A stretch of DNA of 64,000 nucleotides. Source: Pseudomonas abietaniphila. GTDB taxonomy: Bacteria > Pseudomonadota > Gammaproteobacteria > Pseudomonadales > Pseudomonadaceae. The notes beneath the pieces are model-generated. The model did no database searches. It was not told the origin of the DNA and was given only the letters and a program-made list of their open reading frames with translations. Location of the stretch: positions 1,488,001-1,552,000 of the forward strand of contig NZ_CP155619.1 of NCBI RefSeq assembly GCF_039697315.1, in the 5' to 3' direction. Shown one piece after another: positions 48,199-56,061 of this stretch. Every line of letters starts with the position of its first letter. Within the stretch, counting starts at the first letter, position 1. A program made the position numbers and the translations under genes.

Positions 48199-48708
48199 TC
48201 ATGGCTTGAGCCTTAACGGTGCAGCCAACTCGATGTGCAAAGCACCCGACTCCAAGCCATCCTCGTCCATCTGGAAGTATTCACATTTGCTGGTAAGCCA
48301 TTCCGCTATGAGGTCGACCAGCGCCGTACTCTTTTGCTTTTTCATTGACCGCACGGCACATTCCCAGATCACAAGGACCCTCCAGCCGGAAGCGCGCAAG
48401 GTCGCGATCTGCTGATCATCTCGCATACGATTTTTGCCGATCTTCTCAAGCCAGAAATCAGACCGTGTCTGAGGGACCTTGAAGAAGCGGCAACGATGTC
48501 CGTGCCAAAAGCACCCGTGAACGAAGACCGCTGCCTTGTGTTTGGGCAGCACAAGATCGGGCTTTCCGGGGAGCTCATCAGCATGAATTCGAAAGCGAAA
48601 ACCTCTGCCGTGCAAAGCTTTACGAATGAGGATTTCGGGAGAGGTGTTTTTGCCTTTTATACCGGACATCATCCGGGAGCGGGTTGCCGCATCTACTACG
48701 TCGGTCAA
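48199..48708 (-). CDS. vsr: Very short patch repair endonuclease Vsr
   Basis: T:G-mismatch endonuclease of about 169 aa that nicks at deaminated 5-methylcytosine sites. The family core is intact: LPGKPDLVLPKHKAAVFVHG, GCFWHGHRCRFFKVP, LEKIGKNRMRD and WRVLVIWECAVR. A TTG at 48708, preceded by GTGGAGG, gives the normal start (TDVVDAATRSRMM); a TTG at 48732 is possible. It lies 56 bases after dcm on the same strand and probably is cotranscribed. Confidence 0.92.
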   Translation of the reverse strand: MTDVVDAATRSRMMSGIKGKNTSPEILIRKALHGRGFRFRIHADELPGKPDLVLPKHKAAVFVHGCFWHGHRCRFFKVPQTRSDFWLEKIGKNRMRDDQQIATLRASGWRVLVIWECAVRSMKKQKSTALVDLIAEWLTSKCEYFQMDEDGLESGALHIELAAPLRLKP

Positions 48709-48721
48709 GAGAACCTCCACT

Positions 48722-48740
48722 CCGGAGCGCAATGCTCCGG
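48722..48740. repeat. Inverted repeat between dcm and vsr
   Basis: CCGGAGC-GCAAT-GCTCCGG, a perfect 7-bp stem with a five-base loop, just upstream of the vsr ribosome site. It could modulate read-through or translation of vsr. Confidence 0.5.
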
Positions 48741-48764
48741 GTTAGAAAATAATCTATTTGGACC

Positions 48765-50192
48765 TTAGGCAGGCAGGGCAAATTCCAGCTGAGGACGATG
48801 CTCTTCGTTTTTGGCCTTGGCGCGAAGGATTCGGTCCTTCATCAATCTAGCCACGGCCTCAAAAACCGGAACCGCAACCGAGTTACCAAATTGCCGATAG
48901 GCTTGGGTATCCGAAACGGGGATGACGAATTTGCTCTCACCCGGTTTGTCGAACCCCATCAGCCGGGAGCATTCATGCGGGGTAAGCCTGCGCGGCCGGT
49001 TCTGCTGATTCAACTCGCTGTTGAAGTCCTGATCTTCCGAGAACCCACGGTCCACCAGAATTTCTGAACCGTCTTTGTGATAACGAGCGGACAGCGTACG
49101 TGCAACATCGTGAGCCCGGGTCAAGCCGAAGCCAAAGCCGTTACCCTTCTGCCGATGCTTCTCGGCGTACCTGTAAAGGTAATCCCACAGCTTCGGCGTG
49201 AGGATGTATTTGTCGTCCACTTCTTTGTCCAGCAGATCACCGAAGGTAGGTCGCTGCCTGGGAATGAGCTTGTCGATATCTTTTAATGTGAAACCGCCAT
49301 GGACATTCAGATCACGGCGAAAGCCGACCAAGACAATTCGTTCACGATGCTGCGGCAAGAAATGCCTTGCGTCGATGACCTTAGGGTCTGCCCCCTTGGG
49401 TGCGTTGACGTCCGCAACCTCATAGCCAAGCTCGTCTAACGCCTCGCAGATAATGCGGAAAGTGTTGCCTTTATCATGGCTTTTCAAGTTTTTGACGTTT
49501 TCCAGTAAAAACGCGGCGGGTTTTTTGGCGGCGATAATTCTCGCTACGTCGAAAAACAGAGTGCCTTGCGTCTCGCACTCAAAACCATGCTTGCGACCGA
49601 GAGAATTCTTTTTGGACACGCCTGCCAAAGAAAACGGCTGACAAGGAAAACCAGCGAGCAGAACATCGTGATCAGGAATTTCCCGATCGATGTTGTGATA
49701 GGCCTCGTCCTCACTAACGTCAGGTCGATCAGACAGAGTCACTGTGCGGATATCTTGGTTGAATCGATGATGGACCGGGTCGCAATAGTGATTTGCTTTA
49801 TAGGTTCTCACAGCGAACGGGTTCCACTCAGAGGTGAAAACACACTCACCACCAATCGCCTCAAAACCTTTGCGAATGCCACCTATTCCCGCGAACAGAT
49901 CGATAAACGTAAACGAGGTTTTGGTCGTTGGCTTCTCAGGCAACAGCGATTCAAGGTGCTTGAATTCCCGGTGCGACAGCCGAGGCGACGCTTTCCCCTT
50001 GACCCAGCGATTTATGGTTTCACGGCAATGAGAGGAACCGATCTCATGGAGTTTTGCTGCCAACTGGCCTTGATCGTAAATTTCCAGCAGTTTGTGAAGA
50101 AGCGCCATGTCTTCGGCAGGATGTGGATCAGGTGACGGAGCGGAATGGCCCAATGAGTGAAAATCTGTGGGTATCGTTTCAAAAAGATTCAT
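48765..50192 (-). CDS. dcm: DNA (cytosine-5-)-methyltransferase Dcm
   Basis: C5-methyltransferase of 475 aa, nearly the length of E. coli Dcm (472) and similar throughout, including the N-terminal domain ([18 protein letters not shown]). Motif I is [15 protein letters not shown], the catalytic cysteine is Cys184 in [18 protein letters not shown] is motif [14 protein letters not shown] motif VIII, and [10 protein letters not shown] motif X. It should methylate the inner C of CCWGG. The ATG at 50192 is used (AGAGGA upstream). A LexA-box-like palindrome lies about 135 bases upstream. Confidence 0.95.
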   Translation of the reverse strand: MNLFETIPTDFHSLGHSAPSPDPHPAEDMALLHKLLEIYDQGQLAAKLHEIGSSHCRETINRWVKGKASPRLSHREFKHLESLLPEKPTTKTSFTFIDLFAGIGGIRKGFEAIGGECVFTSEWNPFAVRTYKANHYCDPVHHRFNQDIRTVTLSDRPDVSEDEAYHNIDREIPDHDVLLAGFPCQPFSLAGVSKKNSLGRKHGFECETQGTLFFDVARIIAAKKPAAFLLENVKNLKSHDKGNTFRIICEALDELGYEVADVNAPKGADPKVIDARHFLPQHRERIVLVGFRRDLNVHGGFTLKDIDKLIPRQRPTFGDLLDKEVDDKYILTPKLWDYLYRYAEKHRQKGNGFGFGLTRAHDVARTLSARYHKDGSEILVDRGFSEDQDFNSELNQQNRPRRLTPHECSRLMGFDKPGESKFVIPVSDTQAYRQFGNSVAVPVFEAVARLMKDRILRAKAKNEEHRPQLEFALPA

Positions 50193-50744
50193 GGGCCAAG
50201 CTATCCTCTGGGTCAAAGCTGTGACGAGCGGTCACCATTCTATCCCTATGCAGCGAGATGTAAATTCTTCATTTGCCCTGATAAGCAAAATCACTCGCGA
50301 GCTTGGATAGATAAGGGGTGGCTCAATACTGTATATAAAAACAGTACACATTAAGCCCTGCCTCTGTCTACTCCGCTATCAGACAACCTACTTTTCAGAA
50401 ATGCCCTACAGCTTTGTTCCTTGTCCGCTCGACCAGACCTCTCTACCCTTGCACCGCGCCTAAGAAACGCACCAGAGAAATCTACAGCAGCGGCCAGACC
50501 GCTTCCGATATCATGCGGCTTTTTTCGAACCTGCAGCCTTTGCCTGTGCGTCTGAAAACTCTGTTATGTCGGGAGTGGACCAATACAAGACCCGTAAGGG
50601 GAATACGTCCGGCCTCTCTGCTGTAGGTTTCTTAGCTCCCGACACCTTGCTCAACCAAGAGAACAGCAGTGATAACAACATGCAGTTTCTATTTCTTCCA
50701 TGCTCTGCCCCCGACTGACTCCCACTGGGGTTTGGAGGTCGCAA
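50193..50744. other. 552-base gap between dcm and the Bro-N gene
   Basis: Divergent promoter region. It contains the LexA-box-like palindrome at 50327 and AT-rich sequence on the dcm side; no open frame has a credible start and codon use. Confidence 0.6.
50327..50346. promoter_or_regulatory. LexA (SOS) box
   Basis: TACTGT-ATATAAAA-ACAGTA fits CTGT-N8-ACAG exactly with matching outer TA bases, the gammaproteobacterial SOS consensus. The nearest genes are dcm (minus, about 135 bases) and the Bro-N gene (plus, about 400 bases). Confidence 0.75.
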
Positions 50745-51275
50745 ATGAGTAATTCACTAACCCCTACCACCTTCCACCGCCACAATCGCCCTCTGCGCAC
50801 CCTTCTCCTCGAATCCCAAGTCTGGTTCTGTGCCCGCGACATGGGTCGCCTCATGGGCTGGCCCTTGAACGATCGTACGACGCGCAAGCTGGATGCGGAT
50901 CAACGCCGGTTCGTCACGCTAGTGGATGCGTGTGGCGAGGAAAACGAGTTGATGATCAGCGAATCAGGCGTCTACACGATGTTGGTGCATCACTATCACG
51001 CCGAGAATCGCGCTTTGCGGCAGTGGATTACCAATGAGGTGGTACCGTGTCTGCGGGATGAAGGGATAGCGCCGGACGCGATCAGCCCTTGTTTGAGCTA
51101 TTTGCAGTGGCCTGGGCTGTCGGTGAGCCTGTTGCACTGGCGCAGCGAGCCGTGGATTCGGTTGCGGGATATGCCGAAGGTGTTGACGGTGGATGAGAGG
51201 CGGGGTCATGAGGTGGCGCTTGAATCGCGCGCGTCTTGGTGGCGGCTGGCAGTGCAGGTTTTGCGATTGGGGTGA
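50745..51275 (+). CDS. Bro-N domain protein
   Basis: Product of 176 aa with a Bro-N/antirepressor-like domain at about residues 8-105 (VWFCARDMGRLMGWPLNDRTTRKL, SESGVYTMLVHHYHAENRALRQWI). Such domains are found in phage antirepressors and in many chromosomal Pseudomonas proteins. The C-terminal part (YLQWPGLSVSLLHWRSEPWIRL) is not recognised. GGAGG at 50734-50738 supports the start. Its function here is unknown. Confidence 0.8.
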   Translation: MSNSLTPTTFHRHNRPLRTLLLESQVWFCARDMGRLMGWPLNDRTTRKLDADQRRFVTLVDACGEENELMISESGVYTMLVHHYHAENRALRQWITNEVVPCLRDEGIAPDAISPCLSYLQWPGLSVSLLHWRSEPWIRLRDMPKVLTVDERRGHEVALESRASWWRLAVQVLRLG

Positions 51276-51278
51276 TCC

Positions 51279-51385
51279 TTATCAGAAGTATCGGGGCGTC
51301 CGGCCGTTTTTTTGCGGCGATGGCAGTGAGGTGAATGCCAGTTTTATCGATGTCAGCGTCTGATAAGACCGAGGCGGACGGATTG
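51279..51385 (+). pseudogene. 3' remnant of an Mrr-like/topoisomerase-zinc-finger gene
   Basis: The reading YQKYRGVRPFF matches the end of the gene at 61.98-62.50 kb (YPKCRGIRPIF), then a one-base shift in a T-run breaks the frame. Homology continues past the stop codon into the 3' flank (TCTGATAAGACCGAGG versus TCTGATAAAGCCGAGG). Only the end of the gene remains. Confidence 0.6.
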
Positions 51386-51464
51386 GCTGGAAACCCGCAT
51401 GACGAGGCGCTCAGCCCTTGCGGTCTAGAAGGGGACTTGATCAAAGCGTTGGGGCATAGCCAGC

Positions 51465-51720
51465 GGCCTGACCAACAGGAATTACCTAACCTACGACGCC
51501 CTTGGGATACCTCTACCCTTTGTGCGGTCATCAGGGCCGGCCATTGACATTGCAAATGTGCAGCCGCTCTTGAGTCGCGGCGTCTCCGCGGAAAGTGGGA
51601 ACAGCTTGGTGATGCTGTGGTTGGTTACCGGCACAAGAACGTTGCGATGCCACGTCCGCACCTGTACTGCGACCGTTACCGCATTCAGTCGCTGAGCCGC
51701 AGTCACATAAGCTTAAACTC
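51465..51720 (+). pseudogene. Possible IS5-family transposase remnant
   Basis: One frame reads NRNYLTYDALGIPLPFV then SGPAIDIANVQPLLSRGV, resembling the VDALGNPLRF...GxxxDIxxAxxLL core of IS5-type transposases. Another frame then gives GYRHKNVAMPRPHLYCDRY, which resembles the later KxNRxxPRPxDxxLY part. Both frames carry stops. No terminal repeats were found. Confidence 0.4.
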
Positions 51721-52068
51721 AAGCTGGGACTACTTAAGCAGTTTGGTCGTTTGGAATACTGACAGCTGGAAATCATTAGGGCGAATGTTTAAGTGGCCGG
51801 AACGTCGAAGGATTTGAACCCGCCAAGTCAATCTCACTAGAAGTTTTAGCACCACGGCTGCGCTAGTTTGCAAGCTTCAGTCTCGCCCCTTAGAGCATTC
51901 ATGAACTCCCTGCACTGCTTGAGTCACGGCAAGTGCAGAAGGATCAATACTTTCAACTTTGGGAATTACCAAAGATTGATTACAAGCGCTCTGAATATAT
52001 ATTGCAGTCAGCATTCCTTTTTTGCGATCTATGAAGTCATTACTGGTAACTGCAGTCCGATTTAAACT

Positions 52069-52914
52069 TCAGAAAACAGACTCTATATAATTTTTCAGCT
52101 GCATTCGCAATGCGACACGATCCCTGCTGTGATGTTGCTGGCGGTGGCAATGAGGGCAAAGAGCTGCAACATTATCGAGGCTGTCTAGGCCTTTTTCGCT
52201 TAGAGGAATAATATGGTGCGCTTCAAGATATGAACTTCCGTCATCTCTTTCAAAAAGCTTTGCGACGCAACCAGGCATTTCGCAGGTGTTCTGGGCCCTA
52301 TGGAGAGCTGCCGCAACAACGTATGGGTTACGAGCAAACTCACTCCTAATAACGTCTTTCCGTACAGGCCCTGCTGCTGCTTCTAAGGCGAGCGCCAAAA
52401 CCATAGAGTGTGGTGATCTGCGAGCGATCTCTTGCATAACTTCCGCGGTTGTCATGTTCTCGACCGAGTCGATCTTGATTGCATAAAGCGTTTGCCCGAT
52501 GTTGCCGATAAGCACGGCGTCATTCACCTGTAGCCAAACTCTAATGAGCTCGCGGCCCATCCGCGGTTCCGGCTCCCTGCTCGCCTTGGCTGATCTTTTA
52601 GCGTTATAGAAAGAGCTGATGACGGTCTGTCGGTAAGGGCTCAGTGGTGTCACCACTGTGATGGGAGTAGCTGGCCGCTCCAGAGAGGGTGCAATATCTG
52701 CATCAATAACCGCTGCGTGCTGTTCCGCAGACAGGACATATGCTTGCTTGCTTTTGTCGGTCGGGGCTACGCTTTTGATACCCCAATTGTCGAAGATTAG
52801 ATTCCAATCGACAGCAGTCATTTCTGACGCCCCCCTGTCTAAAATATACCGCAGCATAGATGGCAACGTGCCACTTGTCCACGCCGACAGTTTACAGGTA
52901 TTCTCTTGGCTCAT
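52069..52914 (-). CDS. HNH endonuclease domain protein
   Basis: The C-terminus is a canonical HNH nuclease with zinc-binding cysteines: CEMPGC, then SYLEAHHIIPLSEKGLD, DNVAALCPHCHRQQHH. The N-terminal 200 residues are not recognised. I place the start at ATG 52914 (281 aa) with AGAGGAG close upstream; the frame stays open to 53172, but that part is rich in Cys and Arg and unlike protein. HNH proteins of this kind are common in restriction and defence loci. It is divergent from the next gene. Confidence 0.75.
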   Translation of the reverse strand: MSQENTCKLSAWTSGTLPSMLRYILDRGASEMTAVDWNLIFDNWGIKSVAPTDKSKQAYVLSAEQHAAVIDADIAPSLERPATPITVVTPLSPYRQTVISSFYNAKRSAKASREPEPRMGRELIRVWLQVNDAVLIGNIGQTLYAIKIDSVENMTTAEVMQEIARRSPHSMVLALALEAAAGPVRKDVIRSEFARNPYVVAAALHRAQNTCEMPGCVAKLFERDDGSSYLEAHHIIPLSEKGLDSLDNVAALCPHCHRQQHHSRDRVALRMQLKNYIESVF

Positions 52915-53261
52915 CTCCTCTGGCAGCCGGAACTTTACCGGACGAAACTTCGCCAAGGCGTCGCAGCCAACTATCTGTCGACCGTTGATGCAGCACCTCG
53001 GCAAATCACAGAGGGGTAGGCTCCAACGATTTCGTGCAGATCTTTCGTAATCCGGGTAAAAGGCGGATCCGGAGGAAGCATTTCTAGTACGCAGGAGCCT
53101 GCAATAAGTATTCATCAAACGTGCGAGATGGAAGCTCAAGGGATGGCGCTGGTCGGGCGTGCGCAGCACCACAATTCCAATACCACTCCCCAGGGGTCCT
53201 AACTTTAGAACCTCTGCTCCTAGATTGCGCTTATAAGTGCCAACTTCATGAGGTGCCGTGA
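52915..53261. other. 347-base divergent intergenic region
   Basis: Region between the HNH gene and the 53262 gene, probably holding two divergent promoters. A possible N-terminal extension of the HNH gene overlaps it. No repeat or clear operator seen. Confidence 0.45.
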
Positions 53262-54383
53262 ATGATGACGCCGCTGGGAGCTCTAGCGTCGCTTGACCTG
53301 ACAGATCCCAATACCTGCTTCAATGTTCTCTCCCACGACAAGCATCAGGTTGCTGAAGGCATGGTCGTGGAAAGTCTTTTCGACCAGATAATCGAGCGGA
53401 TTCCTGCCGCGGTGGGAGGCGAGAACGTGCACATTCTGGACGTGGACACATTCGTTGTGCGTCATCCGAGCTCATTCAAACAGAGCTATGCCTTCGTTCT
53501 GTCGTGGAAGGAACGGAAGCAGACCGGCCTGAAGCGGTATCTAATAGCGCTCGGCAAAGTCTTTACTACCTACCAAGTTGAGTACATAGGTGGGACGGGA
53601 TTTAGGGCGAGACTTGTAAGGGAGGGCAGACCTGCAAGCAACTGGGAGGTACTGGAAGACCTGTTGGGAACGCTGAGTGTCAGGAGTACCAAGGTCTACG
53701 CGGTCGATAATAGTGTTCGCAAGCCCGACCGCCAGTTGGCCTCCTTCTGGGGCTATCTTCGCGAGACCTACGGCAATCGGTTGGCGGAAAAGGTTGCAGT
53801 TCCGCGGCTGCTGGTCAACTGGGGTATACAGCCATGGTTTCGCTCGGTCTGGAATATTGACCGGGTCTTGCTGGTGGGGGATTTGCTCTGGGTGCTGGAG
53901 GCAAAGCACAAGTTTCCCTACGAGCATTCGGGAAGATTGCAGTTCGGACTCAACAACGGCGAGGCATACCTCATTCGGGACTTGGTCAGTTGTGGGATAA
54001 ACGTCATCCACACTATCGTGGTGAAGCCATACTGGGACATGGATGTCGGCTCTTCGTACCTGATAAGTAGCTACAACGCAAGGCAGAGCGCAATCGTTGT
54101 TGGCCGAACAGTCGGAAAAGCAGAAATTGAGCAAATAATAGGATCTGCAACCGCCTGTTCTCCCGGACATACCACCATGACCGGGGACGGAAAGCTGAAG
54201 TACAAGCCAATGACCGCAAGCGATTTCGGCCTGCTGTCGAATCTGGCTGATCCGGACGCAGTCGCCCGTGGCATCGCGCAGCTGCTGGAAGGCAGCATGG
54301 AAAATTACTGCAGGGACGAAAATCTGAGGGCTGCTCGCATCGCTTGCCCCGTTCGGCGAGAGAGGGAGCAGCCTGAGGTTTGA
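53262..54383 (+). CDS. Uncharacterised protein with PD-(D/E)XK-like nuclease motif
   Basis: Product of 373 aa that I do not recognise by family. Its central part shows Asp200 in WNIDRVLLVG followed by Glu213-Ala-Lys215 in LWVLEAKHKFP, the spacing of a PD-(D/E)XK nuclease core, then a basic and tyrosine-bearing helix region. The N-terminal 150 residues (TFVVRHPSSFKQSYAFVLSW, KRYLIALGKVF) look like a second domain. It lies 184 bases upstream of the four-gene ATPase/Z1 operon on the same strand and shares its low-GC character, so it may belong to the same defence system. Confidence 0.7.
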   Translation: MMTPLGALASLDLTDPNTCFNVLSHDKHQVAEGMVVESLFDQIIERIPAAVGGENVHILDVDTFVVRHPSSFKQSYAFVLSWKERKQTGLKRYLIALGKVFTTYQVEYIGGTGFRARLVREGRPASNWEVLEDLLGTLSVRSTKVYAVDNSVRKPDRQLASFWGYLRETYGNRLAEKVAVPRLLVNWGIQPWFRSVWNIDRVLLVGDLLWVLEAKHKFPYEHSGRLQFGLNNGEAYLIRDLVSCGINVIHTIVVKPYWDMDVGSSYLISSYNARQSAIVVGRTVGKAEIEQIIGSATACSPGHTTMTGDGKLKYKPMTASDFGLLSNLADPDAVARGIAQLLEGSMENYCRDENLRAARIACPVRREREQPEV

Positions 54384-54567
54384 CTTTGCCGTAGGCCACC
54401 GCTTATTCCTAATGAAAATACCTGTCTTCGCTTCTCGGTAGTCGGGTGCTGCGCACTCTGTTCGGGCGCAACAAAATTGTTCACGTAGGGCTAGGTTCAC
54501 CATGGTTAAATTCGGGCAAACGAGCCAAGCCACTCAGTTTTTTACTTGATAAAAGGATGTATTAAGA

Positions 54568-56061
54568 ATGCACGGATCGCCCCCCACGAGACGAGCTGAT
54601 GCCACACCCCATGCAGCTTCTCTTGTCGAGGGTCTGAGGGACATTGGGTATTCACTGGAGACCGCTATATCCGACATCATCGACAACTCCATCACGGCGG
54701 GTGCTAATCGGGTTCGGATCATAACCGAAGTACATAACGAAGAACCCCTGATGGCGGTAGTGGATGACGGCAAAGGGATGACCGAAGACGAGCTCATTGC
54801 AGCAATGCGACCGGGAAGCCGTAATCCTCTTGCAGCCCGTGATGAGCCAGACCTTGGAAGGTTTGGACTTGGCTTGAAGAGTGCGAGTTTCTCGCAATGC
54901 CGACGTATGACAGTTGTGTCTCGGAAGGACGGCAGGACTTCCGCTGCCGTCTGGGATCTCGATGAAGTTGCGGAGCGGAACGAATGGGCGGTGCAACTAC
55001 CTGATCACGTTGAAGAGATTCCAGGATTGGACCAGCTTGGCACCACGGGGACGTTGGTTCTGTGGCAAAAGCTTGATCGGTTGAGTGGGGGCCTTTCACA
55101 TAACACCGCACGACGCTCAGAAATCATCAACCGGAGAATTGCCGAAACCGAACGACATTTGCGTCTGGTGTTTCACCGCTTTATGCAAGGCACGAAGTCA
55201 CTCCGAATTTTCTTGAACGGCCGTCAGCTTCAGGCACTCGATCCTTTTGTAAAAAATCATCCAGCGACGATAGTCGATCCAGAAGAAAGGCTTGCTCTGG
55301 CGGGCGGTGTGGTCGAGATCCAAGGTTTCACTCTCCCTCACCACAAGCAGATGACCAAGTCAGAATGGGATGATATCGCCGGCCCTGAGGGGCATCTGAA
55401 ATCGCAGGGCTTCTACCTCTACCGAGGTGGGCGCCTTATCGTATATGGAACTTGGTTCGGCCTCTGCCGGCAGTCCGAGCTGACCAAGCTTTCACGGGTA
55501 AGGATCGATATCCCTAACAGTATGGATGCTGACTGGAAGATTGACGTTAAGAAATCCTCTGCCCAGCTGCCGCCTGCCGTCCGTGACCGCCTCCGGCAGG
55601 TGATAGAGCGCATTCAGAGCGCGTCGAAGCGGACCTATATCAAGCGCGGTCAGAAGCTCGTCGACCAAGAGCGGCTCCCCATGTGGAATCGCATTCAGGC
55701 TAACGGGCAAATCCGGTATCGACCGAATATCGATCATCCCGCATTTTCGGATTTTGCCGATAACCTTTCACCTGCACTGCAGCGCGGGTTCTTCAACTGT
55801 ATAGCCTTGGTAGGCGCTTCGTTACCCCTAGAAGCCCTCTATGCCGACATGGCTGGCACGGCCGAGCAGATAGTTGCTGATCATGTCGATGAAGCCACGC
55901 TGGCCCAAGCTGTTAAAGCTACGCTCCAGGTACTTATGGGAGCCGGGAAGGAGATCAACGAAATCATATCGCTGATGAAGGATGTCGACCCCTTCCGTTC
56001 GGCTTGGCTTGACACTAATCGCATCATCGAATCAACGTTAGAGATGAAGGAACACAAATGA
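54568..56061 (+). CDS. GHKL ATPase of the MORC/MutL/Hsp90 type
   Basis: ATPase of 497 aa. The Bergerat fold is clear: motif N1 SDIIDNSITAGA (Asn40, with Asp36 where many relatives have Glu), G1 VVDDGKGMTEDEL (Asp67), and the lid GRFGLGLKSASFSQC (97-111). The S5-like transducer region follows (about 210-350), with a lysine-containing segment DWKIDVKKSSAQLP. Bacterial members of this group occur with Z1, nuclease and AIPR genes in predicted restriction-like systems. Its stop overlaps the Z1 start (ATGA). AAGGATG precedes the ATG. Confidence 0.88.
   Translation: MHGSPPTRRADATPHAASLVEGLRDIGYSLETAISDIIDNSITAGANRVRIITEVHNEEPLMAVVDDGKGMTEDELIAAMRPGSRNPLAARDEPDLGRFGLGLKSASFSQCRRMTVVSRKDGRTSAAVWDLDEVAERNEWAVQLPDHVEEIPGLDQLGTTGTLVLWQKLDRLSGGLSHNTARRSEIINRRIAETERHLRLVFHRFMQGTKSLRIFLNGRQLQALDPFVKNHPATIVDPEERLALAGGVVEIQGFTLPHHKQMTKSEWDDIAGPEGHLKSQGFYLYRGGRLIVYGTWFGLCRQSELTKLSRVRIDIPNSMDADWKIDVKKSSAQLPPAVRDRLRQVIERIQSASKRTYIKRGQKLVDQERLPMWNRIQANGQIRYRPNIDHPAFSDFADNLSPALQRGFFNCIALVGASLPLEALYADMAGTAEQIVADHVDEATLAQAVKATLQVLMGAGKEINEIISLMKDVDPFRSAWLDTNRIIESTLEMKEHK

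Larger units (their letters stand above)
51276..52068. other. Decayed 0.8-kb stretch
   Basis: No intact gene. It holds the Mrr-like 3' remnant, an IS5-like transposase remnant and AT-rich sequence before the HNH gene on the opposite strand. Confidence 0.6.

Noticed and set aside
50414..50640. A possible short gene controlled by the SOS box
   Set aside because: The frames are short, stop-interrupted and without ribosome sites or recognisable sequence.
51796..51832. On the minus strand GGGTTCAAATCC followed by GTTCCGGCCA resembles a tRNA 3' end and a possible integration site
   Set aside because: The distance from the T-loop to CCA is two bases too long, the T-stem does not pair well, and no matching 5' acceptor strand exists nearby.
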